A DNA stretch of 64,000 nt. It comes from DAIOEK01 sp964648485. GTDB taxonomy: Bacteria; Chloroflexota; Anaerolineae; Anaerolineales; Anaerolineaceae. Below, in pieces: positions 28,090 through 37,518 of the stretch. The notes beneath the pieces were generated by a model, which saw only the letters and a program-made list of their open reading frames with translations, was not told the DNA's origin and did no database searches. Positions within the stretch are counted from its first letter, which is position 1. Each line of letters starts with the position of its first letter. The stretch is taken from the NCBI GenBank assembly GCA_964648485.1, contig CAZYOF010000018.1, forward strand, positions 1 through 64,000. Direction: 5' to 3'. The translations under genes were made by a program, and so were the position numbers.

Positions 28090-29864
28090 ATTCAAGTGTT
28101 ATTAATTATCAAGACAGTGAAGGAAATAAAGATTTTAATTTATCATCTCATACCATAACCAAGACAGCGAAAAGGTTGTATACGCTCGGTTTTAATGTAT
28201 TCCCGGTGCCAAATCCAAAAGAGGTGTTAACTGTAACTAGAAACACGAAAGGTAAAAATACTTTAACAAAACCTCCATATATATTAAAACCCTTGTTCTT
28301 CAATCGACTTCATCTTTGTGGGGAAACATGTCCCAAGTATCAGAAGTCAAAAAAATATTGCACACCACCTAGGTACTCATTTGAAGAATTATTTTTTGAT
28401 AATATAACTGGCAAAGTATCGAATATCGGGGTGATGCTCGGAAAGACTTCTGGAAATTTAGTTGTTCTTGATTGTGACTCACAATCTGCATTTACTTCAG
28501 TTCAAATACTTGTAAAAGAGAAAAACATTCCTCATTGGATTTACTCCTCATCAAGAGGCGGAGGGGTTATGTTCAGGATTAGTGAAGGAATTGCGAAGAA
28601 CTCTAAAACAAGTGTAATAAATGATGTCGAAATTTACGGAACTGACCACTATATTGTAATTCCCCCCAGTCTACATTCTTCGGGTGTCTTTTATTCGTGG
28701 ATTTATCCAAAAGTAATTTCGGATGAAACAGAAAACCTAATACCGGTGTCAATACGCGAGTTAAAAGATTTCGGTGTTGAACTATATAGTGATTCCCGTA
28801 ACCCAATTAGATTATCTACAAAGAATACACTATCAAAATATCCTTCTTGGGTTAAGAAGTTATCGCAGAAGAACCAACTCTTTTTAGAGAACGGGGTTCA
28901 ACAGGGTGAGAGAAATTCTAGCTTTTTTGCTGCTGCTTGTGATATGGCAGGAAATGGAATCCCTGTTGATGATGCAATTAGTGCATTACTTGAAGTTTGC
29001 GAGATATGCCAACCCCCGTTCACAAAACAGGAAGCGCTGATGACCATTAACAGTGCCTACGATAAAGAACGTAAACCCTCCATAGGGAACAATCCAGCCC
29101 TCGATTTCTTACTTGCAGAAAAATTCGCGCATGTATTCAATTGGAGGTCTTTAGGCACATATTCCAATAGTCCGAAAGCAGTATTTTTAGCAATGGTCAA
29201 GAGAGCCAGTTGTGAATCTAGCCAAAGCTTTCGCTGTTCATTGAGAGAACTATCAGAGATGACACAGCTCTCCATTAAGACCGTTGGTAAGATGATTAAA
29301 GTTCTGTGTATAGGGACTTGTTCTGAATCATCAAATGAGATTAATCAACCTCTTATATTCGTAGACCACACAGACAGTTCAATGAGCGTAAATTATTATC
29401 GCTTTAATATGGAATACATAAAAGGTGCCGATTTACCACAGTATTCTTCTCTGGATTCTTATGTAGTAAATCGGCACTTTTTGAGCCAAAATAAAGATAT
29501 TGAAAAAGACACCTTCAAATTCCTTCGTAATACAGCATGGCAAGTTTGGAAATATCTAATTGAAAACCCCGCAAATTCTTACAAAGAAATATCTACGAGG
29601 TTAGGGATATCAATAAACATGGTGAAAAAGGCTTTAGGGAAAAACAGTAAACTAGTTAAATTTGGTTTTGTTGAGATTTCATCCGGAAAATACAAGTATA
29701 CTGGCATGCAACTTTCCGAAGAAATGCTTCAAAGTATCCTGAATAAAAACGGATTTCTTGGGGTAACGAAGAAAAAGAAAGAGAACCACCGAATCGAAAG
29801 AGAAGTATTTATTAATTACAAGATTTATAAGGCAAAAAATGCTTTTACTTCTAAAAATTCCTAA
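28086..29864 (+). CDS. Bifunctional primase-polymerase replication protein (Prim-Pol)
   Basis: A 592-residue protein with the N-terminal Prim-Pol region: AKRLYTLGFNVFPVPNPKE, a four-Cys/His insertion (LHLCGETCPKYQKSKKYC), GVMLGKTSGNLVVLDCDS with the metal-binding Asp pair, SSSRGGGVMFRIS, and EIYGTDHYIVIPPSLHSSG. A PriCT-like helical domain follows (QQGERNSSFFAAACDMAGNG, TINSAYDKERKPS), then winged-helix-like segments (FRCSLRELSEMTQLSIKTVGKMIKVL; NSYKEISTRLGISINMVKKAL). Such proteins prime DNA replication of plasmids and integrative elements. No helicase domain is attached, so it would use a host or separate helicase. Confidence 0.85.
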   Translation: MDSSVINYQDSEGNKDFNLSSHTITKTAKRLYTLGFNVFPVPNPKEVLTVTRNTKGKNTLTKPPYILKPLFFNRLHLCGETCPKYQKSKKYCTPPRYSFEELFFDNITGKVSNIGVMLGKTSGNLVVLDCDSQSAFTSVQILVKEKNIPHWIYSSSRGGGVMFRISEGIAKNSKTSVINDVEIYGTDHYIVIPPSLHSSGVFYSWIYPKVISDETENLIPVSIRELKDFGVELYSDSRNPIRLSTKNTLSKYPSWVKKLSQKNQLFLENGVQQGERNSSFFAAACDMAGNGIPVDDAISALLEVCEICQPPFTKQEALMTINSAYDKERKPSIGNNPALDFLLAEKFAHVFNWRSLGTYSNSPKAVFLAMVKRASCESSQSFRCSLRELSEMTQLSIKTVGKMIKVLCIGTCSESSNEINQPLIFVDHTDSSMSVNYYRFNMEYIKGADLPQYSSLDSYVVNRHFLSQNKDIEKDTFKFLRNTAWQVWKYLIENPANSYKEISTRLGISINMVKKALGKNSKLVKFGFVEISSGKYKYTGMQLSEEMLQSILNKNGFLGVTKKKKENHRIEREVFINYKIYKAKNAFTSKNS

Positions 29865-30118
29865 ATAAGGGAGTTGTCAGGCGAACCAACTTGTTCTGTT
29901 TTGAGGGCGCGAAGCTCTCTGACCTACAAACCTTGTTTGCTGATGATCTGCAAGTCAGCCACAATCCGATGGGCAGCCTGACGACCCCGAGTGCAGTAAT
30001 CATTCCTGGACCGAAAGTGATGACCTGGGATGATTGGGTGAGTCAGAAGACTGTGGTGGTCAGACGGACAAGAAGAAAGGAGGTAGTTCCGGAGGGTCAG
30101 ATGGGATTTGGAATTTAA
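29855..30118 (+). pseudogene. GC-richer 3' gene remnant
   Basis: An open frame without an ATG start runs from 29855 to the stop at 30118 and encodes LFCFEGAKLSDLQTLFADD, GSLTTPSAVIIPGPK and VMTWDDWVSQKT. Base composition and codon use are clearly more GC-rich than the surrounding AT-rich genes, and a strong terminator follows 6 nt after its stop. It looks like the 3' end of a longer gene whose beginning was lost when the primase-bearing DNA arrived. The family was not recognised. Confidence 0.45.
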
Positions 30119-30123
30119 AAGTA

Positions 30124-30151
30124 ACGGGCTCAGGGTTTTTCCTGAGCCCGT
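30124..30151 (+). terminator. Strong stem-loop terminator
   Basis: ACGGGCTCAGG and CCTGAGCCCGT are perfect 11-bp arms around GTTTTT. It lies just after the gene remnant and between it and the convergent minus gene at 30166. It probably stops transcription from both sides. The downstream T-run is weak on the plus strand. Confidence 0.7.
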
Positions 30152-30165
30152 GTATTGTGGTGTAC

Positions 30166-30903
30166 CTATGGTTTTTCACCTAGCTCTATTCGCAACTTTT
30201 CCAGTGTGCTTGTCATGTCATTAATTATTTCATAGGCTAATTGTTCAAAATCATAATTATCGTTTCCTGTTTCTTTTTCCTTCCCTTTCTTGGCTTTTTT
30301 TGGACTTTCTAGCGTTGGCTCGAATAATTCCAACCATCTGATAATTGTTACCATTATATTATGCTCTGTTTCATCTAAGGCATCGAGCGTAACAGGATCT
30401 ATTTGAACGGGTTTATCAATTTGGCTGATTTTCATCAGCAATAAAATTGGTATTAAGCGAGACATATCGATAAACAAATTAGAAGCAAGCCTATCCTTTT
30501 CATCTCCATGATAATAGGCAAAAGGGTCATTTTCAGGTCGTAATCGATCTAGAACTAACAGGATGTTTTCATAAGACTTAAGCGGGTATCCTTTACCAGG
30601 TAATGATGCCCGGTGTTCCCATATTCTTAAAATTGTTTCGGTTGCATCCTTCTGGGCTTTGTTACGCTCATTCTCTGTTTTGCCATTTTCTGCTTTATCG
30701 ATAAGTTCAGCCAAGTGGTGGGACATCCATCGCCCAAGGGTATCAACACCATCCTCAAAACCCAGTTCACGAACTAGGTACCGTCCAAGTTCCAATACGT
30801 CCTTCGGTGGCTTCGATTGTTCCATCTGCTCTGAAGAGGAGGACTCTATCGAATTGAGATTCCCTCGTTTTTTCTTCGTCATATCTTGAGTAGTCATCGC
30901 CAT
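30166..30903 (-). CDS. Hypothetical partner gene of the Avs-like NTPase (245 aa)
   Basis: No recognised domain. It is a soluble, mainly helical protein with a polar Lys/Ser/Glu-rich N-terminus (TQDMTKKKRGNLNSIESS), a central LGRYLVRELGFEDGVDTLGRWMSHHLAELID and a charged insertion (SPKKAKKGKEKETGND). The ATG at 30903 has CGGAG a few bases upstream and lies inside the end of the preceding NTPase gene, giving a 137-nt overlap in another frame. That arrangement implies tight coupling to the NTPase. A shorter start at 30825 would still overlap. Confidence 0.7.
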   Translation of the reverse strand: MAMTTQDMTKKKRGNLNSIESSSSEQMEQSKPPKDVLELGRYLVRELGFEDGVDTLGRWMSHHLAELIDKAENGKTENERNKAQKDATETILRIWEHRASLPGKGYPLKSYENILLVLDRLRPENDPFAYYHGDEKDRLASNLFIDMSRLIPILLLMKISQIDKPVQIDPVTLDALDETEHNIMVTIIRWLELFEPTLESPKKAKKGKEKETGNDNYDFEQLAYEIINDMTSTLEKLRIELGEKP

Positions 30904-33900
30904 TATTACTCCGAGTAATTTCAATTTCTATAATTAGATCAAAACCTGATTTAGCAAGAAATGCCTTTAGTGCTTCTTTATCAATCGAAAGGCGCCAACC
31001 ATTTGATCGAATGTTTTGATCATACCTTCGTCTATATGATCGTTCACCACTGAGGTCGTCTCCCCAGGGTTCATAAATGAATATTCTTTTCCCATCTCCA
31101 TTATGAACCCAGTTGATCTGGTTATCAAATAGCATCAAGAGGTCTAATTCTCTTCTTGTTCTTTTTGATGGTTCACTTTCAATTTTTCGAATTTCGTACC
31201 GTAAGGGATCTGATTCCTCTATCCCTGGTCCTTGTTCTTGACTAGTAAGCCACCCAATTAATGTATATGGATCCTCTTTTATTTCAAGCTCATCTCCTGC
31301 CGGAGGAATCCTATAATCCCATGAGCTACCTATCGTCTGCAGAGAACGCACTAGCGCTGCGGCTGTCTTAGGAGAAACCAAGGCTGAATTTACGCGTACA
31401 GTTGATCGAAAGTTATATGATTTAGTCTCATGATAACCATTAACTACAATAAAACCCACGTCATCATTCAAGCCTAACTGAGCATGAAATTCTTTATCAT
31501 CAACCGCATCCAACCATCGGCCCACATCGTTCTGAGGCGCACTCCATAGTTGGTTTTCTAGTGGTTTCGGAGCTTGGATATCAGCAAGCCACAGATCATG
31601 CAACGCTAGACCTTCTTCATTAACTAAAAGTTCATAACTGTAATATTCATCTTTACTTTCCTTTGTTAGCGCTTTTGACTGCATTAGCTCACCGATTGTG
31701 CACCACATGGCATGCCATTCTAAATAAGTATGGTACCGTTCTATTATTGGACGAGATCCATGATTGTGTGTCATGTAGTAGGATGATTCATCACCACGGT
31801 GACGTTTCCGAGGCTCATCATCCCAGCGCCAAGGATTGTTTTTTACATTCCATCGATCGACAATCCATGATTCAGCCACATCAAGGAACTCTTCCCCATC
31901 CACATTAGCAAATATTCTTAGTGCTGATGTATACCAATAAGGCAGAGTATCCATAGCATCAAAGTGAAATCTTCGATCCTTCTTTTCCTGGCTGGAGTAC
32001 CGATCAAATCCGACCTTGTTAGAATCTCGTACCTTTTTTCGAGGAATCAGGCTTGTATTTGCCAAATTTAACTTATCCATTTGCGAATGGTTCAATTCGA
32101 GATTTCCACTATTGACCATTTTGAGAACTGCGGATTTGGCAAAAGAACGTAATAGAACATGGGGAAATTTATCATTTGTGGCAACGTCCAATAACCATAA
32201 ACCATGTTTTGAGATTGTAGAGGGCATTTCACTGGCTATCCGCTCGAGTGCAATTACGAACCAAAGACGAGCTGCAAGCCAGTAAAATGGAATATCAGGG
32301 TCTCGAAAACTTTCGTCAGTATTTCGATCATAAAGTTGTACAAGTTCATCAATTATTTCGAGATTTTCAAATTGAGCTAATCTTCGAACCGAATGTGCTG
32401 CACGCCATCTGGTTCTTGTATCAAAGTCTCCTAAAAGCGCATACAGGAACCGAGCGAATGCACTTGCATTATCTTTTGGAATGTCCTCAAGTCTCCATTT
32501 TTCCTGATCTGCCAAAGGTATTCGGTTAACGAGTCTATTGGCATAGCGGGATATGATTTGTACGGCTTCTTGTGGTGTGCAATATTGCCCAACCAGTCCA
32601 ACAAGTGCATAAATTGTTGGCGCCTTAAGAACATCTACGTGTCTTTCTAAAGCATCAAGTAATCCGGTACAAATTTGTGAGTCTTCAAGACCCGTCTTGT
32701 CGAGGATTTTTGAGAGAAAAGATTTATCGTAATCGGGCCAACTACAGAAGTAAGGTAGACGCTCGACCACAATTTGAAGTAGATTATTGTTACACCAGGA
32801 GGTAACAGCAGGAGAACCAGACCAGTCTTTAATGCATTGAGAAATCTCACAGCCGAATTCATATCCTGATAAATACCTAAAATTTAGTCTACCTAATGCA
32901 TCAAGGTATGATTTGCGATCTCTAACTTGAATTGCAGGTCGGATACGTTCTAAAATTGTGTTGATAGAAACATACTCACCTTGAAATCGCGCTCCTTCAT
33001 AAACATTAGTAACGAAAATACTGAGCTCTTCCCCTGAAGTAAATCGAAAAGCAGAAAAATCCACATCAGCTAATGGATCTTTCTTTTCCTTCCTCCCATG
33101 GCTTTCGATTTGATTATCTGTAGAATGGGAATTTACCTTATCCATTTGATGAAACTCGGTTGTTTTTATCAACCGCATTTTCCAAAAGCCATTTTCGTTT
33201 AGTCCTGAAATTGAGTTTATCTTCTCAAGAATTCTGGATCGAGTTCCTTTTCCAAACCACAACAATTCATCCTTAGCAATATTTTCGATAAGAATATTTC
33301 TATTGTGTACATTATCTCCACTGCCCACTTTATCTAGAACCTGACAAACCAATTCTTCATCAAATTCATTGAGTAAGGGTGAAAAAGATGAAACCTGAGT
33401 TGGCGAGACTACATTTAGTGAAAGTGCTGCTTCCAAAACAGATGGAAGTAATGAATTCATGTGCGCGATATTTTCATCATCCCATCTTGATGTGATGGCT
33501 AATGAAAATGGAAAATCAAGGGTAGCAATAGCTTGCACAGCATCATTCCAAGGAAAATGGTCGTAACCATCTAATCGAACCCCAGCATCGCATACCATTA
33601 CCGCAAAATCCCTTGCAACATCGCGCCTTTCTTCCAAAGACATATTTTGGATTGCTCGGAGTGTCAGTGGTTTGAAGAGAGAAATTTCATGCACTACATC
33701 AAGATTTACTTCACCAGCCACCTTGAAGGCGTCCTTAAAAATTTCCTCCGCATCATCTTGACTGATAGGCAAAAGGAATCGAGCAAAATTCGAAAATGCC
33801 TCAATTTTATCTTCCGCAGAACTCCTTTGGTTTTTAACTATCTGATATTGAGATACAACCTCGGTAAGAAGACGTGAATGAAGAGATCGATCCAATGCGA

Positions 33901-36900
33901 GATTCTGAAATATTTTTATCAATTCCTTCCCAGACGATGAGGGGCTTGAGCCCAGCAAAGTAAGGATGGTTCCTAAGAGGTCTTCACTATTTACTTTTGG
34001 TAAAGCTAGTAGACGAGATATAGAAATTCCCATCCGAGTCTTCATTGGAATAGAATGATAATCTCTGGAAAGTTGATAATCGCTTTGATGAAATTTGGCA
34101 ATTGCTTCCTGAAACGAAACTGCTAACTGTTCTGAAGGGATTACTCCTAAGATTGCCTGGGCTCGAACATCGTAAATACTTATTTGTGGCCCAATAAATT
34201 TTTCTAGTTCTTGTTTGTTTTCATTATTTGATCTCCTTCTTTGAACAACCTCTTTTTTGGATAGATCATCAGGTTGTAATGGAGGATCAACTAAATATGT
34301 GGCGAGCGTCGGCTTTCGGTTTTTCAGATGCTCTAGTATTGTAAAGGCTCGCAAAGTAAGATCGATAATTGCCGCCTGAGAAGTAAAGAGTTGATCATGT
34401 CTGCGTAGTTCACTATCGTTAAATTTCTCGAGCACTGGAATTATTTTTGATCTTTCACCACCATGTGCGAGAAACACCTCACAAGCTGTAAGAATCATCT
34501 CTAAGTAATCGACAGTGACGTTCTCATCATCCCATGTATTTTTTAGCTTATCAACCTTAATAAATCCTCGAATAAGAAATATTTCCAGGTCGTTTTTAAC
34601 ACGTTCTAAATCAATATCCTTACCTGATAATGCAAGTGGAGTGAGCAAGAAAAGGTCCCAAGGCGAGTGAATATCCGTTTCGTTCAAGCACCGCTCAACC
34701 AAATCTGCTTTACCAGATGTGATTAACTGAAAACTCAGAGACAATGCCACACGAAGAGCAATCGATCTCGGACTCCAATTAAACATTTGTTTTACGGCTT
34801 GCGCTGGGCCTTCGATACGGAGCACAGCTTCTATTTCAGCGGCAATATCTTGGTATTCAATTGGCCAGCCTTGGGGTCTAATTTTTGGGTGTGCTTTTTC
34901 TTGCTCATGATAATTATCTGACCTGCGCTGCATCCACGCTCGTAATTGCCGAAGCCCTTCACGAACAGATATACCATCATTATTCCGTGCATCGTGTGCA
35001 AGTAATTGGAAGAGAAGTCGGCCATGATTTTCATACTCATTTGCATTCCCAAGAATTAGCCGGCTTGATCTATCTCTTGCAAAGTTAGCCGCAAGATCTG
35101 GATTTTCGATAAGCATTTTTTGGATAACTGCATCAGTTTTTAACGCTTCTGCACCATAAAGGAGTGTAAGAATCGCATCGGCATTATTGTTTGTTTCTCT
35201 ACATACTTTCATCGCAATTTTGAGCCGTTGCGATTGGACCTCACGACGTAGGATTGGATCGTTTATAACACTTGGTTCTTTTTCTTCATTGATTAAATCC
35301 AGTATTGACTGTCTTTGGTTCGCGGCAAGTAAGGCAGATGCAATATGACTGGCTGCATATGAATCCACTTTATAATGTTTTAAAAAATGATCTGCAATCA
35401 TTCCATATATCGATCTGGTGTCTTGGTCTGCTTCCGATCGTAAAAAGCTCTCAAAATCCTCATCGGCAAATCTAATTACATCCTTATCAACAATAATTCC
35501 GGGAGCAAGATCAGCGCAGATATCGCGAACCTGTAATTCATTCAATTCGATTATTGAAGAAAGGTGACGGATTGGTATTGGCCGCGAAAGGGCAATTACT
35601 CCCGAACAGAATGTTTTGAGGTCATGCCCTGATTTGCGCTGAGCAGTAAGTAACTGCTCTTTAAATATTCCTCCTAAATTCTTACCTTCTGGACGAAGTA
35701 CCGATAACACTTTTTGTTGGTCGGAGGCCGAATAATCTATCGCATATCGTTCTACTCGAGGATTTCCACCAGAAAGGTGGTGAAAATCATCAATCCATGC
35801 ATATGAAGTATCGTTCCAAAACAACTTAATGTGCGCCGCTGTTTCATCTCTATTAAATCCGTCGAGTTTATGAGAAATAAAATAAGCAGGTAGATGAAGG
35901 GAATCCAGTCGTCCTGACCGTGTCGTCACAATTAAGCAAACGTTACTTGGAAGATCGCCCAATGTAATAAAATCGTAAACGAAACTTTTTTCAGGAGTCG
36001 GCTGTGATTGAGCGGCAATTATTGAATTATCGGCTGCATCTACAACAATTACGAGACGGGCACTTTCATTGTAAGATGCAACAACCTCGGCTGCTCTCTC
36101 CAATCTCTTCTTAAACGATCTTGGATAATCGATGGAAAGCGATTTGCTCAATAACAATGGAGATCGGAGAGATACGGCTAAATCATTAATAAGTTGAAGG
36201 AAAGCATCTTGTGGACGGTGGCGAAATGCGTCCGCATCAAGATATCTTCCGCCACCATAACAATCGAAGGCAATTAGGACAGACTGTGAGGGCAAACACT
36301 CTTTAATCTCTTGTATAAGGGTTGATTTTCCGCACCCACCCTCTCCATGAATACATATGTATTGGCTTCCATTATTAATTTCACTGACAATTGTTCCGGA
36401 TATCTTTCGGTTTATTAAGGGAGAAATTTGTTTTATATCAGAGGGACAAGGAAACAAGACATCCTCATCCGAAATCCCCATCCAAGAAAGGATGACATGA
36501 CGTGTGATATCCTCACCTTTAGCCTCAGGCATCATTTTTCGTCGGACTGAACGCATGAGATGATCCACAGTTGTGCGTGCATCTTCATCAGTCCATCCTG
36601 AGATTACAGAAAGAACATTTTCTTCAAGAGAGAAACGAGAACTACTTCCACACGATGAAAAATCGAGTGCTTTTATGAAAGAAAGAAAATCGGTTTTCTT
36701 CAAACCTGATGCCTTTTGTAATTTGGCGCAGCCAGGCTCAGAAGGAGACTTTATACTCTTACGCTGATCGGTTCGCGATGTAATTAAAATACTAATGGCA
36801 GCATTAACCTCAGCGGCAATAGGTTGGTTGCTAACAAACTGCACAATTAAATTTTCTGAATCAACTAGATGAGGATATTTTTCTTTCAAGCCGATATAAG

Positions 36901-37252
36901 CATTTGCTAGTTTTCTTACGACAGAGTTGTCTCCCCTTTTTTTGGTTGATTGAGTTAGGCGGGAAATGCTCCAGTTTTGGCTGGGATTCGCTGAGGAATA
37001 TTTGAATTGAGCAATCACAATTCGGGTGGGTGTTCCAGTATCCTCATTACCGTAGTAAAAAGTGCAATCAACCCCATCCCATGTATCAGGTGATTTTCCG
37101 CCTTCATCTTCAGATTGAAGACCCTCCACTGCAACCGCGTACAAACCGGTCTTTTTATCTAATAGAGATAACGCTTGGCGGAGTGCCCAAAGTTCGTGAT
37201 AATCATCTCCTGCATTTGCACCGCGTGCGCCGCGATAATCAGCAATTGTCAT
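30767..37252 (-). CDS. Avs-like STAND NTPase with N-terminal Cap4-type nuclease domain (about 2,161 aa)
   Basis: The N-terminal 200 residues look like a DUF4297/Cap4 PD-(D/E)xK nuclease: YAVAVEGL, TWDGVDCTF and RIVIAQFKYSS supply Glu, Asp and Gln-x-Lys positions. A STAND ATPase follows, with Walker A HGEGGCGKSTL near residue 305, Walker B RLVIVVDAAD near 400 and sensor LIVTTRSGRL. About 1,500 residues of helical repeats complete the protein, the presumed ligand sensor. Avs proteins bind conserved phage proteins and then fire the effector; here DNA degradation is predicted. The ATG at 37252 is preceded by AGGTGA; a GTG 36 nt earlier is less likely. The length exceeds most described Avs proteins that I know. 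Confidence 0.75.
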   Translation of the reverse strand: MTIADYRGARGANAGDDYHELWALRQALSLLDKKTGLYAVAVEGLQSEDEGGKSPDTWDGVDCTFYYGNEDTGTPTRIVIAQFKYSSANPSQNWSISRLTQSTKKRGDNSVVRKLANAYIGLKEKYPHLVDSENLIVQFVSNQPIAAEVNAAISILITSRTDQRKSIKSPSEPGCAKLQKASGLKKTDFLSFIKALDFSSCGSSSRFSLEENVLSVISGWTDEDARTTVDHLMRSVRRKMMPEAKGEDITRHVILSWMGISDEDVLFPCPSDIKQISPLINRKISGTIVSEINNGSQYICIHGEGGCGKSTLIQEIKECLPSQSVLIAFDCYGGGRYLDADAFRHRPQDAFLQLINDLAVSLRSPLLLSKSLSIDYPRSFKKRLERAAEVVASYNESARLVIVVDAADNSIIAAQSQPTPEKSFVYDFITLGDLPSNVCLIVTTRSGRLDSLHLPAYFISHKLDGFNRDETAAHIKLFWNDTSYAWIDDFHHLSGGNPRVERYAIDYSASDQQKVLSVLRPEGKNLGGIFKEQLLTAQRKSGHDLKTFCSGVIALSRPIPIRHLSSIIELNELQVRDICADLAPGIIVDKDVIRFADEDFESFLRSEADQDTRSIYGMIADHFLKHYKVDSYAASHIASALLAANQRQSILDLINEEKEPSVINDPILRREVQSQRLKIAMKVCRETNNNADAILTLLYGAEALKTDAVIQKMLIENPDLAANFARDRSSRLILGNANEYENHGRLLFQLLAHDARNNDGISVREGLRQLRAWMQRRSDNYHEQEKAHPKIRPQGWPIEYQDIAAEIEAVLRIEGPAQAVKQMFNWSPRSIALRVALSLSFQLITSGKADLVERCLNETDIHSPWDLFLLTPLALSGKDIDLERVKNDLEIFLIRGFIKVDKLKNTWDDENVTVDYLEMILTACEVFLAHGGERSKIIPVLEKFNDSELRRHDQLFTSQAAIIDLTLRAFTILEHLKNRKPTLATYLVDPPLQPDDLSKKEVVQRRRSNNENKQELEKFIGPQISIYDVRAQAILGVIPSEQLAVSFQEAIAKFHQSDYQLSRDYHSIPMKTRMGISISRLLALPKVNSEDLLGTILTLLGSSPSSSGKELIKIFQNLALDRSLHSRLLTEVVSQYQIVKNQRSSAEDKIEAFSNFARFLLPISQDDAEEIFKDAFKVAGEVNLDVVHEISLFKPLTLRAIQNMSLEERRDVARDFAVMVCDAGVRLDGYDHFPWNDAVQAIATLDFPFSLAITSRWDDENIAHMNSLLPSVLEAALSLNVVSPTQVSSFSPLLNEFDEELVCQVLDKVGSGDNVHNRNILIENIAKDELLWFGKGTRSRILEKINSISGLNENGFWKMRLIKTTEFHQMDKVNSHSTDNQIESHGRKEKKDPLADVDFSAFRFTSGEELSIFVTNVYEGARFQGEYVSINTILERIRPAIQVRDRKSYLDALGRLNFRYLSGYEFGCEISQCIKDWSGSPAVTSWCNNNLLQIVVERLPYFCSWPDYDKSFLSKILDKTGLEDSQICTGLLDALERHVDVLKAPTIYALVGLVGQYCTPQEAVQIISRYANRLVNRIPLADQEKWRLEDIPKDNASAFARFLYALLGDFDTRTRWRAAHSVRRLAQFENLEIIDELVQLYDRNTDESFRDPDIPFYWLAARLWFVIALERIASEMPSTISKHGLWLLDVATNDKFPHVLLRSFAKSAVLKMVNSGNLELNHSQMDKLNLANTSLIPRKKVRDSNKVGFDRYSSQEKKDRRFHFDAMDTLPYWYTSALRIFANVDGEEFLDVAESWIVDRWNVKNNPWRWDDEPRKRHRGDESSYYMTHNHGSRPIIERYHTYLEWHAMWCTIGELMQSKALTKESKDEYYSYELLVNEEGLALHDLWLADIQAPKPLENQLWSAPQNDVGRWLDAVDDKEFHAQLGLNDDVGFIVVNGYHETKSYNFRSTVRVNSALVSPKTAAALVRSLQTIGSSWDYRIPPAGDELEIKEDPYTLIGWLTSQEQGPGIEESDPLRYEIRKIESEPSKRTRRELDLLMLFDNQINWVHNGDGKRIFIYEPWGDDLSGERSYRRRYDQNIRSNGWRLSIDKEALKAFLAKSGFDLIIEIEITRSNNGDDYSRYDEEKTRESQFDRVLLFRADGTIEATEGRIGTWTVPSS

Positions 37253-37407
37253 AGAAAAATCACCTAATGAAAGTTCCTCAAAATTCACTCACGATATGTT
37301 TTTGTTCACATTCAGCATTCTTTCTCTCCATAAGCTGCTTAGGCTAACATTTGGTACAAACACAATAAAATTGGCGTAATCTTACCTTCCTACATCCCAC
37401 ACCATTA
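37253..37407. other. Intergenic region ahead of the Avs-like gene
   Basis: About 155 bases of AT-rich DNA that should contain the promoter of the NTPase gene. I see no clear -35/-10 pair. Confidence 0.35.
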
Positions 37408-37474
37408 CCGCCATGCTTTTCCCGTTCGTGGTTTGCCTTGTCAAACCTCATCACCTTCATCCCGTACCACTCTC
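37408..37474 (-). pseudogene. Decayed duplicate of the methyltransferase C-terminal zinc finger
   Basis: On the minus strand this reads WYGMKVMRFDKANHEREKHG, aligning with CGKMVMGFEKANHEQEKHGG at the end of the methyltransferase encoded at 38319-42698. The nucleotide match is also close (shared GTTCGTGGTTTGCCTT). A stop codon precedes it and the first zinc Cys is lost, so it is non-functional. It marks a past duplication, or replacement of a neighbouring methyltransferase gene. Confidence 0.7.
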
Positions 37475-37518
37475 ACCTAAGCTGCTCATCAATGCTAGAT
37501 AATGCTTACAACATATGT

